DNA from: Nymphalis io
Lineage: Eukaryota > Arthropoda > Insecta > Lepidoptera > Nymphalidae
DNA: 64,000 nt
Assembly: GCF_905147045.1 (NCBI RefSeq)
Contig: NC_065889.1
Span: 9,367,001 to 9,431,000, forward strand
Reading direction: 5' to 3'
Numbering within the stretch: position 1 is the stretch's first letter; every line of letters starts with the position of its first letter. This document shows, one piece after another, positions 51,701-63,383 of the stretch. The translations under genes were made by a program, and so were the position numbers. The notes below the pieces were generated by a model, which searched no databases, was not told where the DNA came from, and saw only the letters and a list, made by a program, of their open reading frames with translations.

Positions 51701-54700
51701 GTGAGAGCCCGTTCTCAGGTAAACTATCTTCTAATGACATATCATTAAGGGGCGATGTATATCTAGCAGGATAAATAAACTTTAATGCCCATAATTATAA
51801 TCATGAAGAAATTACGACAGCATTCACAATGCAATGTGACGCTTTTGTGAGAATTTTTAGAGCATTTTTGTTACAGCAATAATTACCTTGACCACTTTAC
51901 CTTTTAACGATGTGTATTTCTTGTATGAATTTCGTATTTCGAATTATTGCTATATACAAGTACCTATAATGTATAGTCAAATATATAATAGCTGATATAT
52001 ATATTTTTACAATATGATTCAAACTATTTTATGTATCATTTTCATAATCAATAATAGTTCTTGTACTTTTAAACGGGCAACGAAAATATTATCCTTAAAT
52101 TAATCGTATTCATAATACTGATATATTTGCTCAAGTAAAATGAACAAACAATCAATTTAGTTATTATACTTACAAAGTTTTTTACAATTATTTCATATTT
52201 ATTCAACGATATCTAGATATCTTTTTTATTCGAATTTTATTATAATATAAAGTTACTCCGATCCGATTACATCCGTCCGATCTTATTTGTAATAATATGA
52301 ACATAATACATTAACTAAATATGATTTTTTCTTATTCGTATAATTCGTCTGGTTTCCAGTGACGCGACGACCATCTTCCGCGGTAACACGCTGGTGTCGA
52401 AGATGATGGACGAGGCGATGCGGCTGACGGGCGCGTCGTACCTGCGCGGCGTGCTGCGGCCCACGCTGGCCGCCGTGCTGGCCGAGCGCCGGCCCTGCGA
52501 GATCGACCCCGCGCGCGTCAAGCCCGCCGCCGCCGTCGCCGCCAACCTCGCCAACCTCAAGGACTACGTCGAGCGGGTACTGTCTCCAACGCAAGAAACG
52601 GACTATCATATGATATTTCTTGCAAAGTCAGCCTATGGGCAATTCAATTTATTTGCTTTCAACCTAATATATTATACATGTTAAGTGATTATATTTTTGA
52701 CATGCAAATATTTTTACTAAAATTAACTATTAAAATATATATTAAAAAGCTTATCCGTGTCGTTATAATATGTCGATGACTCATAGCGGCAATGTAAGCG
52801 ATGGGTAACATTTCTTACAATGCCTATGCCTATGGGCATTGGTGACACTGGTACTATCAGGTCCATATGCTCATTCGCCTACCTATACTATAGTGGCTAA
52901 TCATGCGCACGCGCAGGTGTTCGCGGCGATCACGTCGTCGTACGCGCAGTGCCCGGCCGCCATGTGCCGCCTGTTCGACGCGCTGCGGCAGTGCGCCGCG
53001 CGACACTTCCCCGCCAACGCGGAGGTGCGCTACTCCGTCGTCTCCGGCTTCATCTTCTTGAGATTCTTCGCGCCCGCTATCCTCGGGCCGCGATTATTCG
53101 ATCTCACCACCGAACAAATTGTAAGCTTTGTTGTTCTTTACAAGTAACATCACTATGTAAGACAATACCAACTAATGATGGACTTCAGCTTCTGTCTGGA
53201 TGTTAAAATAAACTGGTATTAAATTCCATAAAGCAGGTTTTTTTTTTAAATTCGATGTGATTATTCAAATTCACTTTGACAATATTCTGTAATGAAAGAT
53301 CAAATTATTATTCTTAAATAAGTAACGTGATTCCTTGTTTTTAGGATCCCCAAACAAATCGAACGTTGACACTAATCTCGAAGACGATTCAGTCGTTGGG
53401 CAACCTTGTGAGCAGCCGCTCGGCACAGCAGGTTTGCAAGGAGGAGTATATGGCCGAACTCTACCGCAGCTTTTGCACACCCAGACATGTTAGTATACTG
53501 TTATACTAATAAACGAACACTCTAACACAGTAACTATCTTATATTTTAAAATTATATGTTATATTAGTGCTAAATTGTAGAATAACTAAACTAAATAGGC
53601 CTTTAGTATGGGAAATATTATTTATATCGGTAATATATACCCTTAATGTTTGGGCTAGCTAGCACGATACTAATTATATATAATATTTGTTTTGATCTGT
53701 ATTTAAAAAAAAAAAACAAGTTAGTACTATAATATTTTGCGACATCCAAAAATAGCCACATACGTCAAATATTAGTATGGTTAATTTGACGATATAAGAA
53801 ACCATGAATTAATAACATTTAAAATATCTAAGGGACAGAATTACGATCAAACCTTTTTTTTTAAATTTCGTTAAATGTTCGCCTGCAGGTACAAGCAATA
53901 AAGCAGTTTTTGGAAATAATCTCTACAAGCTCAGACACGCAAAATAATAACGTGCAAGAGACACCCGTTCTACTAAAAGAGGGGTAAGCACTCAAGACAC
54001 CATTATCACTTAATTCTCCCACTTAAATCGGCACTTTATTTTGTCTATGGATTTTTCTATAATCGAAATATTATCGTTTTGTTTATGCATCATTTGGAAA
54101 AGTTATGGGTATGTATCATTTAATTTCGATCATTTATTTTGCAAGGCGATATGTTTTATGAAATATTTTTATTGTTTTGTCATTAATATTGATTTCTTTT
54201 TTGATTTATTCGCTTCACTTTTTATTTTACGTACTTTATTATTTTTATGTAACGATTGGTTTTAAATTCGCTTTCTTTTCATATTAAAAATGAATACAAC
54301 AAGAACATAATATAATTGTTAATATAGAATATATTTCGTATTATTTTGATGTATATCGGTATAGTAATATATAAGTAGGGTTAAGGGCAGTGCAATGAGT
54401 ATAACGATGGGCTTGCGTACAGGACTATGATCAAGCGGTCGGAGGGCGTGCGCGGCGGTGCGGGCTCGCCGCGCCGGCGGTGGGCGCGCTCGGCGCATCC
54501 GCACTGTAAGCGGAGACATTTCAGACTCACTAGGTAAATTATATATTTATCATTTTATAATTATATAAACAGATCACAATGTGTTACATATATCGCTATA
54601 AGTTCAATAAATTTTATTTTACGTCATAACGTTTTTTTTGTAATACTTATACCAAGCTATACCTTTTATATACTATAAAAGAATATCAGTTGACAGGTGC

Positions 54701-57611
54701 CATTTTATATAATATAAATGTAAGCAAATTCTCATATGTTCATAACAGTGGGGAGTTGTCGTGGTCACGCTGCGGTGCGAAGGGCTCGGGCGCGCACCGC
54801 CTGGCGCTGGCCGGCGTGCTCAGCGTGGCGCCCGTGGACTGCCCGCCCGCCGGCGCACCACTCGACGCCAACAACATCTTCCAAATAGGTGAGAAATACA
54901 TACGTACATATGACATTTGACAATAATTTTTTATACACATAATAGACAAGCGCTTGACCGTTGACTTGCCTGATTTTAAGCATAGTCACGGTCTAGGATG
55001 CGCGCCTTGCCAGAAGGAACCCGTTTACCATGGATTTGAAGACACCAACATTGTACCTATCAGACTCAGGCAAAGCATTCAACAGATTCGCAGTGCGAAT
55101 AATAAATGTGGATTCAAAGGGCTTCGCACGTAGTTTATTTAGTTTTATTTTCTACTATTATATAAAGTATATATGTATTAATAAAAGTAAAATGAAAATA
55201 GTAAATTTAGTATTATATAACTTAAATATTATTATTAAAGCAATATAAATAATCGAATCAAATTAAATAATGTACGTTATATGATATCCGTCAGTGCACC
55301 GCGAGCGCGTGCTGTTCGTGCAGGCGAGTAATTGTGTGGAACGCGCCGAGTGGCTGCGGCTACTGTCCGCGTTGTGCCGCCGCTCACCCGCTACGCTCCA
55401 TGCCGGATACTATGCTGACTCCAAGTGGACATGGTAATATCACATGAATCGAAAAGGCAATAGCAACTAATTCGTAAAACAATATTTAATTAATACTCTA
55501 AACTAAAGAACAAAAAACAAATTACACTGAATGTTCTTTTAAATAAATTATAAATTTAGCATTTCTAAAATTTAATTATATTACTTTTCCATTCGAGAAC
55601 ATTGAAAATTTAATAATACTTTATCTACAGCTGTGGGCGATCAGAGCCGGACGCAGAGGGATGTGGTAGCGGCGCGAGTGAGAGCGCAGAGGGCGAACGC
55701 GACGCCCCGCGGGGCACGGCCGCGCTCGCGCTGCGACTCGACCCCGCGCGAGACCTGCAACGTCTGCACGCTCAGCTCGTTGCACACGTGCACCGTCTCG
55801 ACGAGCGCTTGCATCGCCCGCCTGGTTCGTTACCACGGATAATCTGTACATTTGCTGAAGTTGATCTAATCTGCATAATATCTATTCTATTCTCAATCTG
55901 ATAGTGAAAATATAACTATTATTATTATTTTAGATGATACGAGTCTAGAAGAACGCGAAGCGGAAGCGGTAACTTTACGCGAATTGCAAAAAATTATGTT
56001 CGATCTTGAACATCGTCACTGTATATATCGAAGATCGTTAGCGAGAGAAACAAAATATGGAAGCAAGTGAGTGTATTAAATAAACTCTGTAATAGATATT
56101 ATAAAATATTTAAAAATATATATATATATATTTAATTTTTATAATGAATTTTCAGACAAGCTCCAATTGGCGACGATAATTACCTTCACCTCGCAGGAGC
56201 CGCAAATAACGTTGACAGTGGTTCCTTTTTCTGGCGACCGTGGCGTGGTGATTCGTCGCCTACAATCGATTTAGATGGCAAAACGCTTCCCCTGCAAACG
56301 CCAAACGACATCTGCTCAAGTACTGAGTCGTTAAAACTAGCACGACACGGTGACGAGCGCTCTTCTGGCAAATCGAACAAGTCCACCGGAAGCGGGTATC
56401 TCACTATGTCCTGCATCAAACATGAACCGTCCGAGGACAGTGACGCTTCGACTGAAAAGCCAGCAAGACCACCTAAACCCGCGCGCCTATCTCCATCGCG
56501 GGCGCCTCTTGTCTCGCCTGTCTTGCCGCTTTGCGAGTACGTCGATGTCGAGCTAAAACCGCCGCTGCGTAGACCCAAGCCTGATCTCACACCTACTAAA
56601 CGACCGGAACATGACATCTCCAGTCGTTGCAGAGAATACGAACTAATGGCCAACTTTATGAGCCACGCGCATACATCCGACGATGATGCTCCACCCGCTG
56701 TGCCTCCTCGTGGAAATACGGCGTCTCGAGTGCGAGTGCAAGCTAAGCCATTAGAAATCGATGTTACGAAATCGGATGAACACGCAACTTTCAGACACGA
56801 AATTGTATGTGGATCAACAACGAGTCTTCCTGAAGGTACCAGCTCGGAAGATCGAAGAAATCTTCCGGAAGGCACCGATGTTCGGCCGGCTAGCAAAATT
56901 GATACTGTATCAAATGACGATAGCCTTCTTGATGAATTGCAACGAGATACATATTGTGTTTTAAAAGTTTGTGAAGATGAAGTACCAGATTTCGACAAGA
57001 GTGATATTAAATCTGAGGAATCTACAGATATAAAAGAAAAGGAAGAATACGGGATGTTTTCAAGAATAAGCTTGCAACGGAAATCAAACCCTATTAAAAC
57101 ACAATCGAGCTCCATAAAGCCTTTAAAAACTTCAAATTCCACGTCAAACGTACAAGACGCTGGATCTCATTCCTCTCGCCCTCTCACCGAAAGACTAACG
57201 CCATTCTTCTTAAAGAAAAAACCTAAGCCACCGGAGGATTCACAAGCCTCAAGTAAATGTACGAGAAAAGAGGATAACCTGATCGGAAGGTTGACTCCAC
57301 GATTTGGGCAGTCTCGTTTGTACAACCGTGGCCAGTCGCTGGAGCTTGCGACGCCAGAGAGTAGGACGAAACGTATCGAGCGTTCGGCGACCACAGTCAA
57401 CATCCCAACGAGACCTATAAATTCCTCGATCGTGGCAAATCTAAAGTTTCTGACATTGCACCGATACGGAGCGCAAGACGATGTGCAGTGTCACGCGTTT
57501 GTGCGCACGGCAGAGCAAGAGGGCAGCGGCGCGGGTGCGGAGGGAGACGAGGAAACGTGGCGTCGTCCTCGCGGGCCGCTGCTCGCCGCCACTAACGACA
57601 TCAGACTGTAG
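33736..57611 (+). CDS. Gap1: Ras GTPase-activating protein 1 (Gap1/RASA2-RASA3 type), complete
   Basis: Accelerates GTP hydrolysis by Ras at the membrane and so dampens Ras/MAPK signalling (family knowledge). Coding exons: 33736-33790, 44395-44515, 49686-50490, 50570-50685, 50830-51022, 51133-51281, 52360-52576, 52917-53120, 53345-53488, 53889-53983, 54423-54533, 54749-54888, 55295-55433, 55631-55824, 55934-56066, 56156-57611. They total 4,272 nt (1,423 aa) and all phases agree. C2A about 10-137 (KIKIGEAKNLP), a Ser-rich linker 138-254, C2B about 255-365, RasGAP about 370-670 with FRGNT (arginine finger R487) and FLRFFAPAIL at 599-608, PH about 700-815, and a BTK zinc motif H819-C830-C831-C841 with exact spacing. 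The last about 500 residues are a low-complexity tail rich in Pro, Ser and charged residues. The start MADETR has context TAACATGG. An in-frame ATG at 33706 would add ten residues. Confidence 0.93.
37198..37290 (-). repeat. SINE family S1, diverged tail fragment
   Basis: Blocks CATCCCACTGTTGGG and TTTTGGGCTTATT line up with S1 but with many changes. Lies in Gap1 intron 1. Confidence 0.45.
39060..39225. repeat. Repeat family T, copy 3
   Basis: Aligned with copies 1 and 2 through the same CGCAATCGAATCGAAACGTA block; ends AGTAGAATCGTCCC. An S1 SINE follows within 10 bp. Confidence 0.6.
39232..39509 (-). repeat. SINE family S1, copy with short deletion
   Basis: The tail shows a three-fold AGTAAC repeat (39232-39250), then S1 sequence lacking the CTAAGGCCTCC block, and an intact tRNA-like head at the right end. 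Lies in Gap1 intron 1, directly after a T repeat. Confidence 0.72.
42329..42604 (-). repeat. SINE family S3 with (ATT)n-like tail
   Basis: Full-length copy with the same B-box and the CCTAGG-plus-ATT tail as at 3769. Lies in Gap1 intron 1. Confidence 0.72.
45159..45180 (+). repeat. (GT)n microsatellite
   Basis: Eleven perfect GT units in Gap1 intron 2. Confidence 0.95.
46993..47182 (-). repeat. SINE family S1, internally deleted copy
   Basis: Tail and head are present (GTAACAGCCCG, then ACTGGGCCTTCTCGGCT) with the middle lost. Lies in Gap1 intron 2. Confidence 0.65.
51282..52359 (+). other. Gap1 intron between exons 6 and 7
   Basis: AT-rich, 1.1 kb, nothing recognised. It splits the codon just before the arginine-finger segment. 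Confidence 0.7.
52790..52893 (+). repeat. Repeat family R, 3' part, beside a Gap1 acceptor
   Basis: Shares the blocks GTAAGCGATGG, TTTCTTACAATGCC and CCATATGCTC with 2970-3260 and ends about 24 bp before Gap1 exon 52917-53120. Confidence 0.68.
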
Positions 57612-57833
57612 CACACGCTCGTACTATCTTGCGAGGAAATTATCTCCGTTTATGTTTCTAGTGTTAACTCAAAATGGTGCTGAGCGCGGTGTGCGGTGAT
57701 GGTGCGATTGTAAATTATTTGAACTATGGTTGTATTTATTGCTATATTTTTCGAACTTCTTTTCGTCGACCTGATGTATGTGCCTCCTCTAGTTTGTAGT
57801 AGTATTTTTTGAACGAGTGTATCGATATGGTCT

Positions 57834-57839
57834 AATAAA
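57834..57839 (+). terminator. Proximal poly(A) signal AATAAA of Gap1
   Basis: A canonical AATAAA lies 223 nt after the Gap1 stop. A second AATAAA at 58100-58105 could serve as a distal site, giving a 3'UTR of about 250 or 500 nt. Confidence 0.55.
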
Positions 57840-59009
57840 TGATATGATAGTGTTAATACTCAAATGGTGCCAAGTATTTTGTGACCCCGCCCTACCGGCG
57901 GTTGGACTCTCATTCCTCTAGCACAGTAATACTGCGGAGTTAAATATAAATATACTAAAGAATTATAATAGTTATTTTTTTCTGTGATTGGTGTTTAGTA
58001 CCCAAGATTGAATCTATTGACACAAAGTACCATACTCTACGTATTTGTGTATTATATTTTATGTAAATTTTAATGTAGAAAAATAGTATAAAACATCAAA
58101 ATAAAGATTCCTTCCGAGCACCGATTACTGTAATATAATTAATTACATTTTAATAAAAGCTAATATTATTCGAAATAAATAAATTCTCGCGTAGTCAGGA
58201 ATTAAATAAACAGTATAATTGTGTATATGTGATATATCGTCCTCTCTTAATCTTAGATTAAATCATTAATAGATTTGTATTTTACATTGATTCAACATAT
58301 ATTGAGAAATGAAGTGGTTCATATAAATAATGTAACTTCTGGTTTTAAACGACACTGCTCATGAAAAGTCTTGCACGTCAATTTAATGTACTTAAAAAAT
58401 TGATATTGTTAACTTTGCTGTCATAACTAGAAATCTGTTATTAATTGTATTGAAAATGAATATTCTAAATGTTATGATATATAACGGCCTTAGCATTTCA
58501 ATCATGCCTGCATCAATGGCCTTTGGGAACACCACACTTAATCTGTGATTCACTTTACAAACTCAGCTGATATTTTATAGTTATGTTTATTGTACAAAAA
58601 GTTACTTTTTTATTTAAAAAAACTGCATTTTATTTGACTACGAAAATGTCAATTTTATCAGATTTAAGTTTAAATATTAACAGCAACAAACAAAACGAAA
58701 AGTTGTTACAAAATTACATTGTTGTCATATGAATTTAAAGAAATAAATAATTTTAAGGTAAAATATGCAATGTACAAATTAATATTTCTTTAAAATATAT
58801 TATTATGTTATTTATTTCACCTATTTCACTTTGTTAATAAAATTAAAATATAAGTTCAAATTTATTTCTGTGTTTAAATTTTTCATTATTAAAAGCATTT
58901 TTTTCAATATGTGTAACAATAAGCTAGCAGCTACCAGTCTATACTAAACGTGGTTCAAATAAGGGGTTTTCCAATATGATATTTTCTCAAATAATCATAG
59001 TGTTATTTA
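57840..59009. other. Distal Gap1 3'UTR and intergenic DNA
   Basis: AT-rich. Apart from the second AATAAA at 58100-58105 nothing is recognised. Confidence 0.5.
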
Positions 59010-59150
59010 AGGATTGCCTGACCGATTTCAGCCACGCCAGCCACTCTCAACCAAGAATGGCCAACTGCGCAGGACTTATCATATTTCACACATGTATGCG
59101 CATACGCAAGTGCAATCTCTATCTGTTGTCGGTCGAATATAATAATATAT
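59010..59150 (-). repeat. SINE family S2, 3' part
   Basis: Matches the reverse complement of 8940-9005 (GACCGATTTC, CCACTCTCAA, TGGCCA, GCAGGAC) with no tRNA-like head. A further S2-like scrap, GGAGTAGGACCTACGGCTTT, stands at 59420. Confidence 0.55.
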
Positions 59151-59860
59151 AAGAGCAACTGCTCTTTTTGGTTGTGTTGTATAGCCTTTCTAAAGGCTGC
59201 TAAGGATTACTTCAATTGAATTGAACCTAGTTTCTTGAGATCTGCGGCTTTGACAACTAGCCACAAGGTATTCAAGGAAGTCGTACCTAGTATGTTAATA
59301 TTATCATAACCTATTTTTGGATAATACTATCATCTTACTAACTGTACAGAACAAATTATTCTCTATTGCGTCACACGAATAGTAAGATGAAACTACAGAT
59401 TCCATACGACAAATAAATTTAGGAGTAGGACCTACGGCTTTACGAGACAACATTTGTACTTTGTATCTGGTGTCTTATAAACTAGCCAACATAATCAACG
59501 AGATAACATGATTATAGCATTATATATCTTTTTTTTCTCATGCGCTTATTTAAATATATTATATTAGCTTTCAATTTTCTTTTACAGAAGACTTTAAATT
59601 AATATGTTATTTATTTTGACAAAGTTAATAAGTATGTCACTATTAACACTTTTACTGTCAGTTCCGTCTTGTCATCTACCCCAATTTCAAGGAAAAACTT
59701 ATTGCATCCTCGTGCCTCACGAATCACAACTCGATTACGAATCGTAAGACGTATTTTTTTTTATATGTCCGGGATGGCAAATGACTACTACACCTGATGG
59801 TAAGTGGTAGTAGAGTCCAAACGCGACGACGGCCAGTACAGTCGGGAAGAATGTTCTGTA

Positions 59861-61850
59861 CTAGCCGTCACCGCCTTGCCGGCCCGCAAGATGCCTCTTC
59901 ACGCCTCGTTTGAAGGAACCCGGGTTGTAAGAGGAGGGGAACACGTGAGCTGGTAAGGAATTCCATTTTTTGGTAGTGCGACAAAGAAAGGAGTTGCCAA
60001 ATTTCTTTGTGCGCGATGGAATTGATGTCACAGTTGGGCGGTGACATCGAGAACCAACTCGCGTGGACTTAAGAAGGAAGGGGGAAGCAGGAATTAGAAA
60101 GAATAATTCCTCAGAGCACTCGCCGTGATACAGTCGATAGAAAGCGCTCAGTGCTGCTATCTCGCGACGCAATTGTAAAGGTTCAAGGGTGTTTGTGACC
60201 TTTACGTCGCCAATAATGCGTACTGCACGTCGCTGCAACCAGTCCAAGGCCTCCAGTAGGTACTTAGCGGAGCCATCCCAAAGGTGCGAGCAATATTCAA
60301 CGCAAGACCGTACCTGTGTTTTGTATAACAGGCACAGTTGTTGCGGCGTGAAAAAACGCCGCACCTTGTACAGAACTCCGAGTTTTCGTGAAGCTGTTTT
60401 TATAATAGCCTCGATGTAATCCCTTGGACTAAGGTCGCAGCGAACGTCCATCCCCAGCATGGCGATTTTGCTTTGTATCATCAGCGGTGTGCCACAGAGG
60501 GAGGGATGTGGGTAAAATGGTGACTTTTTCGCTGTGAGAGCGCATACCTGTGTTTTCTTGGCATTAAACTCAACAAGATTATCAGAACCCCATTTGGCAA
60601 TGAGCTCTAACGTCCTATCGAGTTCAATGACAAGATTCTCCCGCCTCTCCTCAGTTTCCGCCCGCCCAGCCACTGCGCGTCCGTGGTATCCACCATGCAC
60701 TGTACTATCATCTGCATAGCAATGTATGTTCCCAAGGGAGAGCATATCATTGATATGCAAAAGAAAGAGTGTGGGAGATAGCACAGATCCCTGGGGGCCC
60801 CCAGCATTCACTACATAGAATTGTGAAGCGCAACCATCTACTAAAACACGAAGGCTACGCTTGTGTAGGAAGCTGGCAATCCAGGTGCATAGCTGAGCAG
60901 GCAGACCATATGCCGGTAGCTTGGAGAGAAGACTTCTGTGCCAGACCCTGTCGAAAGCCTTGGAGATATCGAGGCTGACAGCCAACGATTCTCCATGCTT
61001 GTCGATAGCTTCACCCCAGAGGTGTGTTACGTACGCTAGAAGATCACCTGTGGACCGTTTTGGTCGAAACCCGTACTGACGATCATTAATTAGACAGTGA
61101 TCTTCTAGGTAATGGATCAGTTGGTTGTTTAGAATCCGTTCCATCACCTTACAAAGTACTGAGGTGATAGCTATTGGTCGATAATTTGCCGGGTCAGACC
61201 GATCCCCTTTTTTGGGAACCGCTTGCACATTAGCTCTTCTCCAAGCCTCCGGCACACATCCCGAAGAGAGAGAAAGTTGGAACAGGCGCGTTAACACAGG
61301 AGACAGCTCCGCCGCGCACTTCTTCAGCACAATGGCTGGTATTCCATCAGGACCGCTAGCTTTCCGTATATCAAGTGATTGCAGCTCCGCACGCACATCA
61401 CGTTGCCTGATTTTGATGTCAGGCATCGTGTGGCCACATGAAGGTATTGTTGGTGGCTGCGCACTACAATCATCGATCACAGAGTTGTCGGCAAAGAGTT
61501 GAGCCAGGAGGTCGGCTTTCTCCTGCGGACTGTGAGCTAGCGATCCGTCCGGATTTCTGAGCGGTGGCAGCGAAGGTTGGCAGAAATTGTTTTGCACAGA
61601 CTTGGTTTGACGCCAGAAGCTACGGGAGCCCCTAGGATGCGAAATAAGGTCATGACCAATCTGTACAATGCGCTGTGCATCCGCTCTCGTGTATGCCTTC
61701 CTACAGGACTTGGAATTTTTATTGTAGTTTGCTTTCAGTGAGTCAATGTTAGATGCCCCGCTAATGCAGCCGTTGATCCACGCGCGATATGCCGCCAGCT
61801 TAGATGATACAGCGTCGGCACATTCACGAGTGAACCAACGGTTACGCGTA
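59861..61850 (-). CDS. Reverse transcriptase region of the non-LTR element (intact frame)
   Basis: From about 61850 down to the TAG/TGA near 59861 the frame stays open for about 660 codons. RT motifs in order, numbered from the in-frame codon at 61597: SGPDGIP at 81-87, NYRPIAI at 139-145, LDISKAFDRVWH at 209-220, GGPQGSVLSP at 266-275 and the catalytic YADD at 294-297. The palm and thumb look complete. The frame starts after a frameshift, so it has no natural start of its own and is the 3' part of a longer polyprotein. Confidence 0.85.
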
Positions 61851-61895
61851 CCCCGTTATTGATGAGATCTGAGCTAGGAATGTAGTATTCCATTC

Positions 61896-62990
61896 CTAAC
61901 ATGATCTCATCAGAAACAGCAGCGGCACTAGCTGTCGGGTCATTCCCACTGAAGCAACGTTCCTTTCAAGGGACTGACGCATAGTAATCGCGCATACCGT
62001 CCCAATCTGCCGACTTATAGTGCCAAACGCGACGTTTGCATACCGCTGATGGCGGCAGCTTGGCCTGTGGCACTTTGGTAGATATAAGGCCGTGATCCGA
62101 AGAACCAAGTGGAGCTTGAACCACAACCTGATATTCCACCGGGTGAGAAGTCAGCAGAAGATCCAGTAGAGAAGGCGCTTGCCCATCAATGTCTGGGATC
62201 CTGGTGGGCTGATCAACCAGTTGGGTCAAGTCGTGTGTGAGAGCAAAAGCATGAGCAGTTCTTCCAGCATGGTCAGTTTTGAGGGATTTCAACCATGATT
62301 CATGGTGAGCATTAAAATCCCCCAAAACACCAATTCCGCGTTAGGAAACTGCTCTTGCGCAGCATCTGCCACCCGACTAAGATGGTCAAATAATCGGCTT
62401 GTCTCCAAGTCACCATTGTGGGATCTGTAGAGGCACACGTAGACTCGACTCTGACGAACCAGGTCCACACGTACCACCAACATGGAGAAGGAGGGGTCCT
62501 CCAAGCAGCGCAATCGGTGACAACAAACATCCGCCCTGACGAACAAGCATACTCCGGCTTTCGCTTTAAAAGATTCTTCAAGCATGTAGCCGGGATAGTT
62601 AAGGTAGCTGTTGTCGGCAGGGCGGAGTATTTGCGTCTCCATGAGAAACAACGTTGCTGGCCGTGCTGTCTCGAGATGGTGGTGGACAGCGTTGAGGTTA
62701 GCGTGGAGTCCTCGGATGTTAGAGAACTCGACCTCAAACAGCGTGGGTATGGTGGGGGTGTGCACCGCTGAACGACCGTTATTTCTTATTTGCGCTACCA
62801 TTTGGAAAAATAAGGAAAAGAGACGTGAAGCGAGCGACGTATTGCCACGATAGGGATGGGCAAAGTATGGAGACGTGTTTTCCCAAATGTTTGCCAAAAA
62901 GGAAAATATACTGATCCGCCGGACGGAAGGGCCCCCGAACCCCCCCGGAAGTGGCCGCCGGGACCCCACCTTCCGGTTACCAACCGGCAC
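61896..62990 (-). pseudogene. Endonuclease part of the non-LTR element, disrupted
   Basis: An apurinic-type endonuclease with NIRGL, a catalytic-type ETQ, YRSH, GDFNAHHESW and SSDHGLI is spread over two frames. One frameshift lies near 62310, just before GDFNAHHES. An in-frame TGA follows near 61975. A second frameshift near 61855 separates this region from the RT frame. Each lesion is inferred from where recognisable element protein changes frame. The element cannot make a full polyprotein. Confidence 0.78.
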
Positions 62991-63383
62991 GACGGTCCAC
63001 CCCGAGATTATGCGTGGCCTGGTGAGGCAGCCTCGCGAGCTGGTTAGGCACGCTCGGGCCCCTGTACTATGCCACAGGCGGCCAGCGGAACAGCTGTTTC
63101 TTCGGGTCTCCCTATCCGGCAGGTCAATACAGTTTCCCCCGGCATTGGTTCAACAGCCGTCTCCACTGGACCAACACCCATCGCGGGAATACTCGCTCGG
63201 GCACTGGCTGTACGCTGGCTGACCTCGAAACGCGGCTGCAAGCCACTTCACGAGTTTTTCACCATGCGTACGGTGGTAACAAGCCAGGCGGATGTTAGCA
63301 TCCTACCACCAGATGAGCAGATGGTAGCTCAGATATCCCTAAGTCGCCTCTTACGACACCCATGGGAAAGAGAGGGGCAGTGA
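62990..63383 (-). other. 5' leader of the non-LTR element
   Basis: GC-rich stretch upstream of the endonuclease on the minus strand, including the block GGTGTCGTAAGAGGCGACT near 63358, a sequence I associate with the 5' regions of lepidopteran non-LTR elements. Overlapping open frames on both strands here look like composition effects. Confidence 0.5.

Larger units (their letters stand above)
59752..63383 (-). mobile_element. Non-LTR retrotransposon (jockey/CR1 superfamily type), nearly full length but broken
   Basis: The strand reads 5' leader (63383 to about 62990), endonuclease, reverse transcriptase, a short 3'UTR and a poly(A) run that appears as T's at 59755-59764. Its GC content is far above that of the flanking DNA. 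It lies convergent to Gap1, 1.6 kb beyond the distal poly(A) signal. The 5' border is judged from loss of GC richness, not from a target-site duplication. The C-terminal RT region ends with the pattern WNSLPAHVFPSS...FK..V..HL, common in this superfamily. The clade is not assignable by eye. Confidence 0.85.

Noticed and set aside
52283..52609. Minus-strand frames opposite Gap1 exon 7
   Set aside because: GC-rich shadow of the RasGAP exon; the plus-strand frame has the conserved FRGNT motif.
56186..57142. 318-codon open frame on the minus strand opposite Gap1
   Set aside because: It is the reverse shadow of the last Gap1 coding exon, with low-complexity composition and no start context.
59861..63241. 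Many overlapping plus-strand open frames across the retrotransposon (for example 62418-62771 and 63069-63383)
   Set aside because: They are antisense shadows of a GC-rich element; none shows a known domain.
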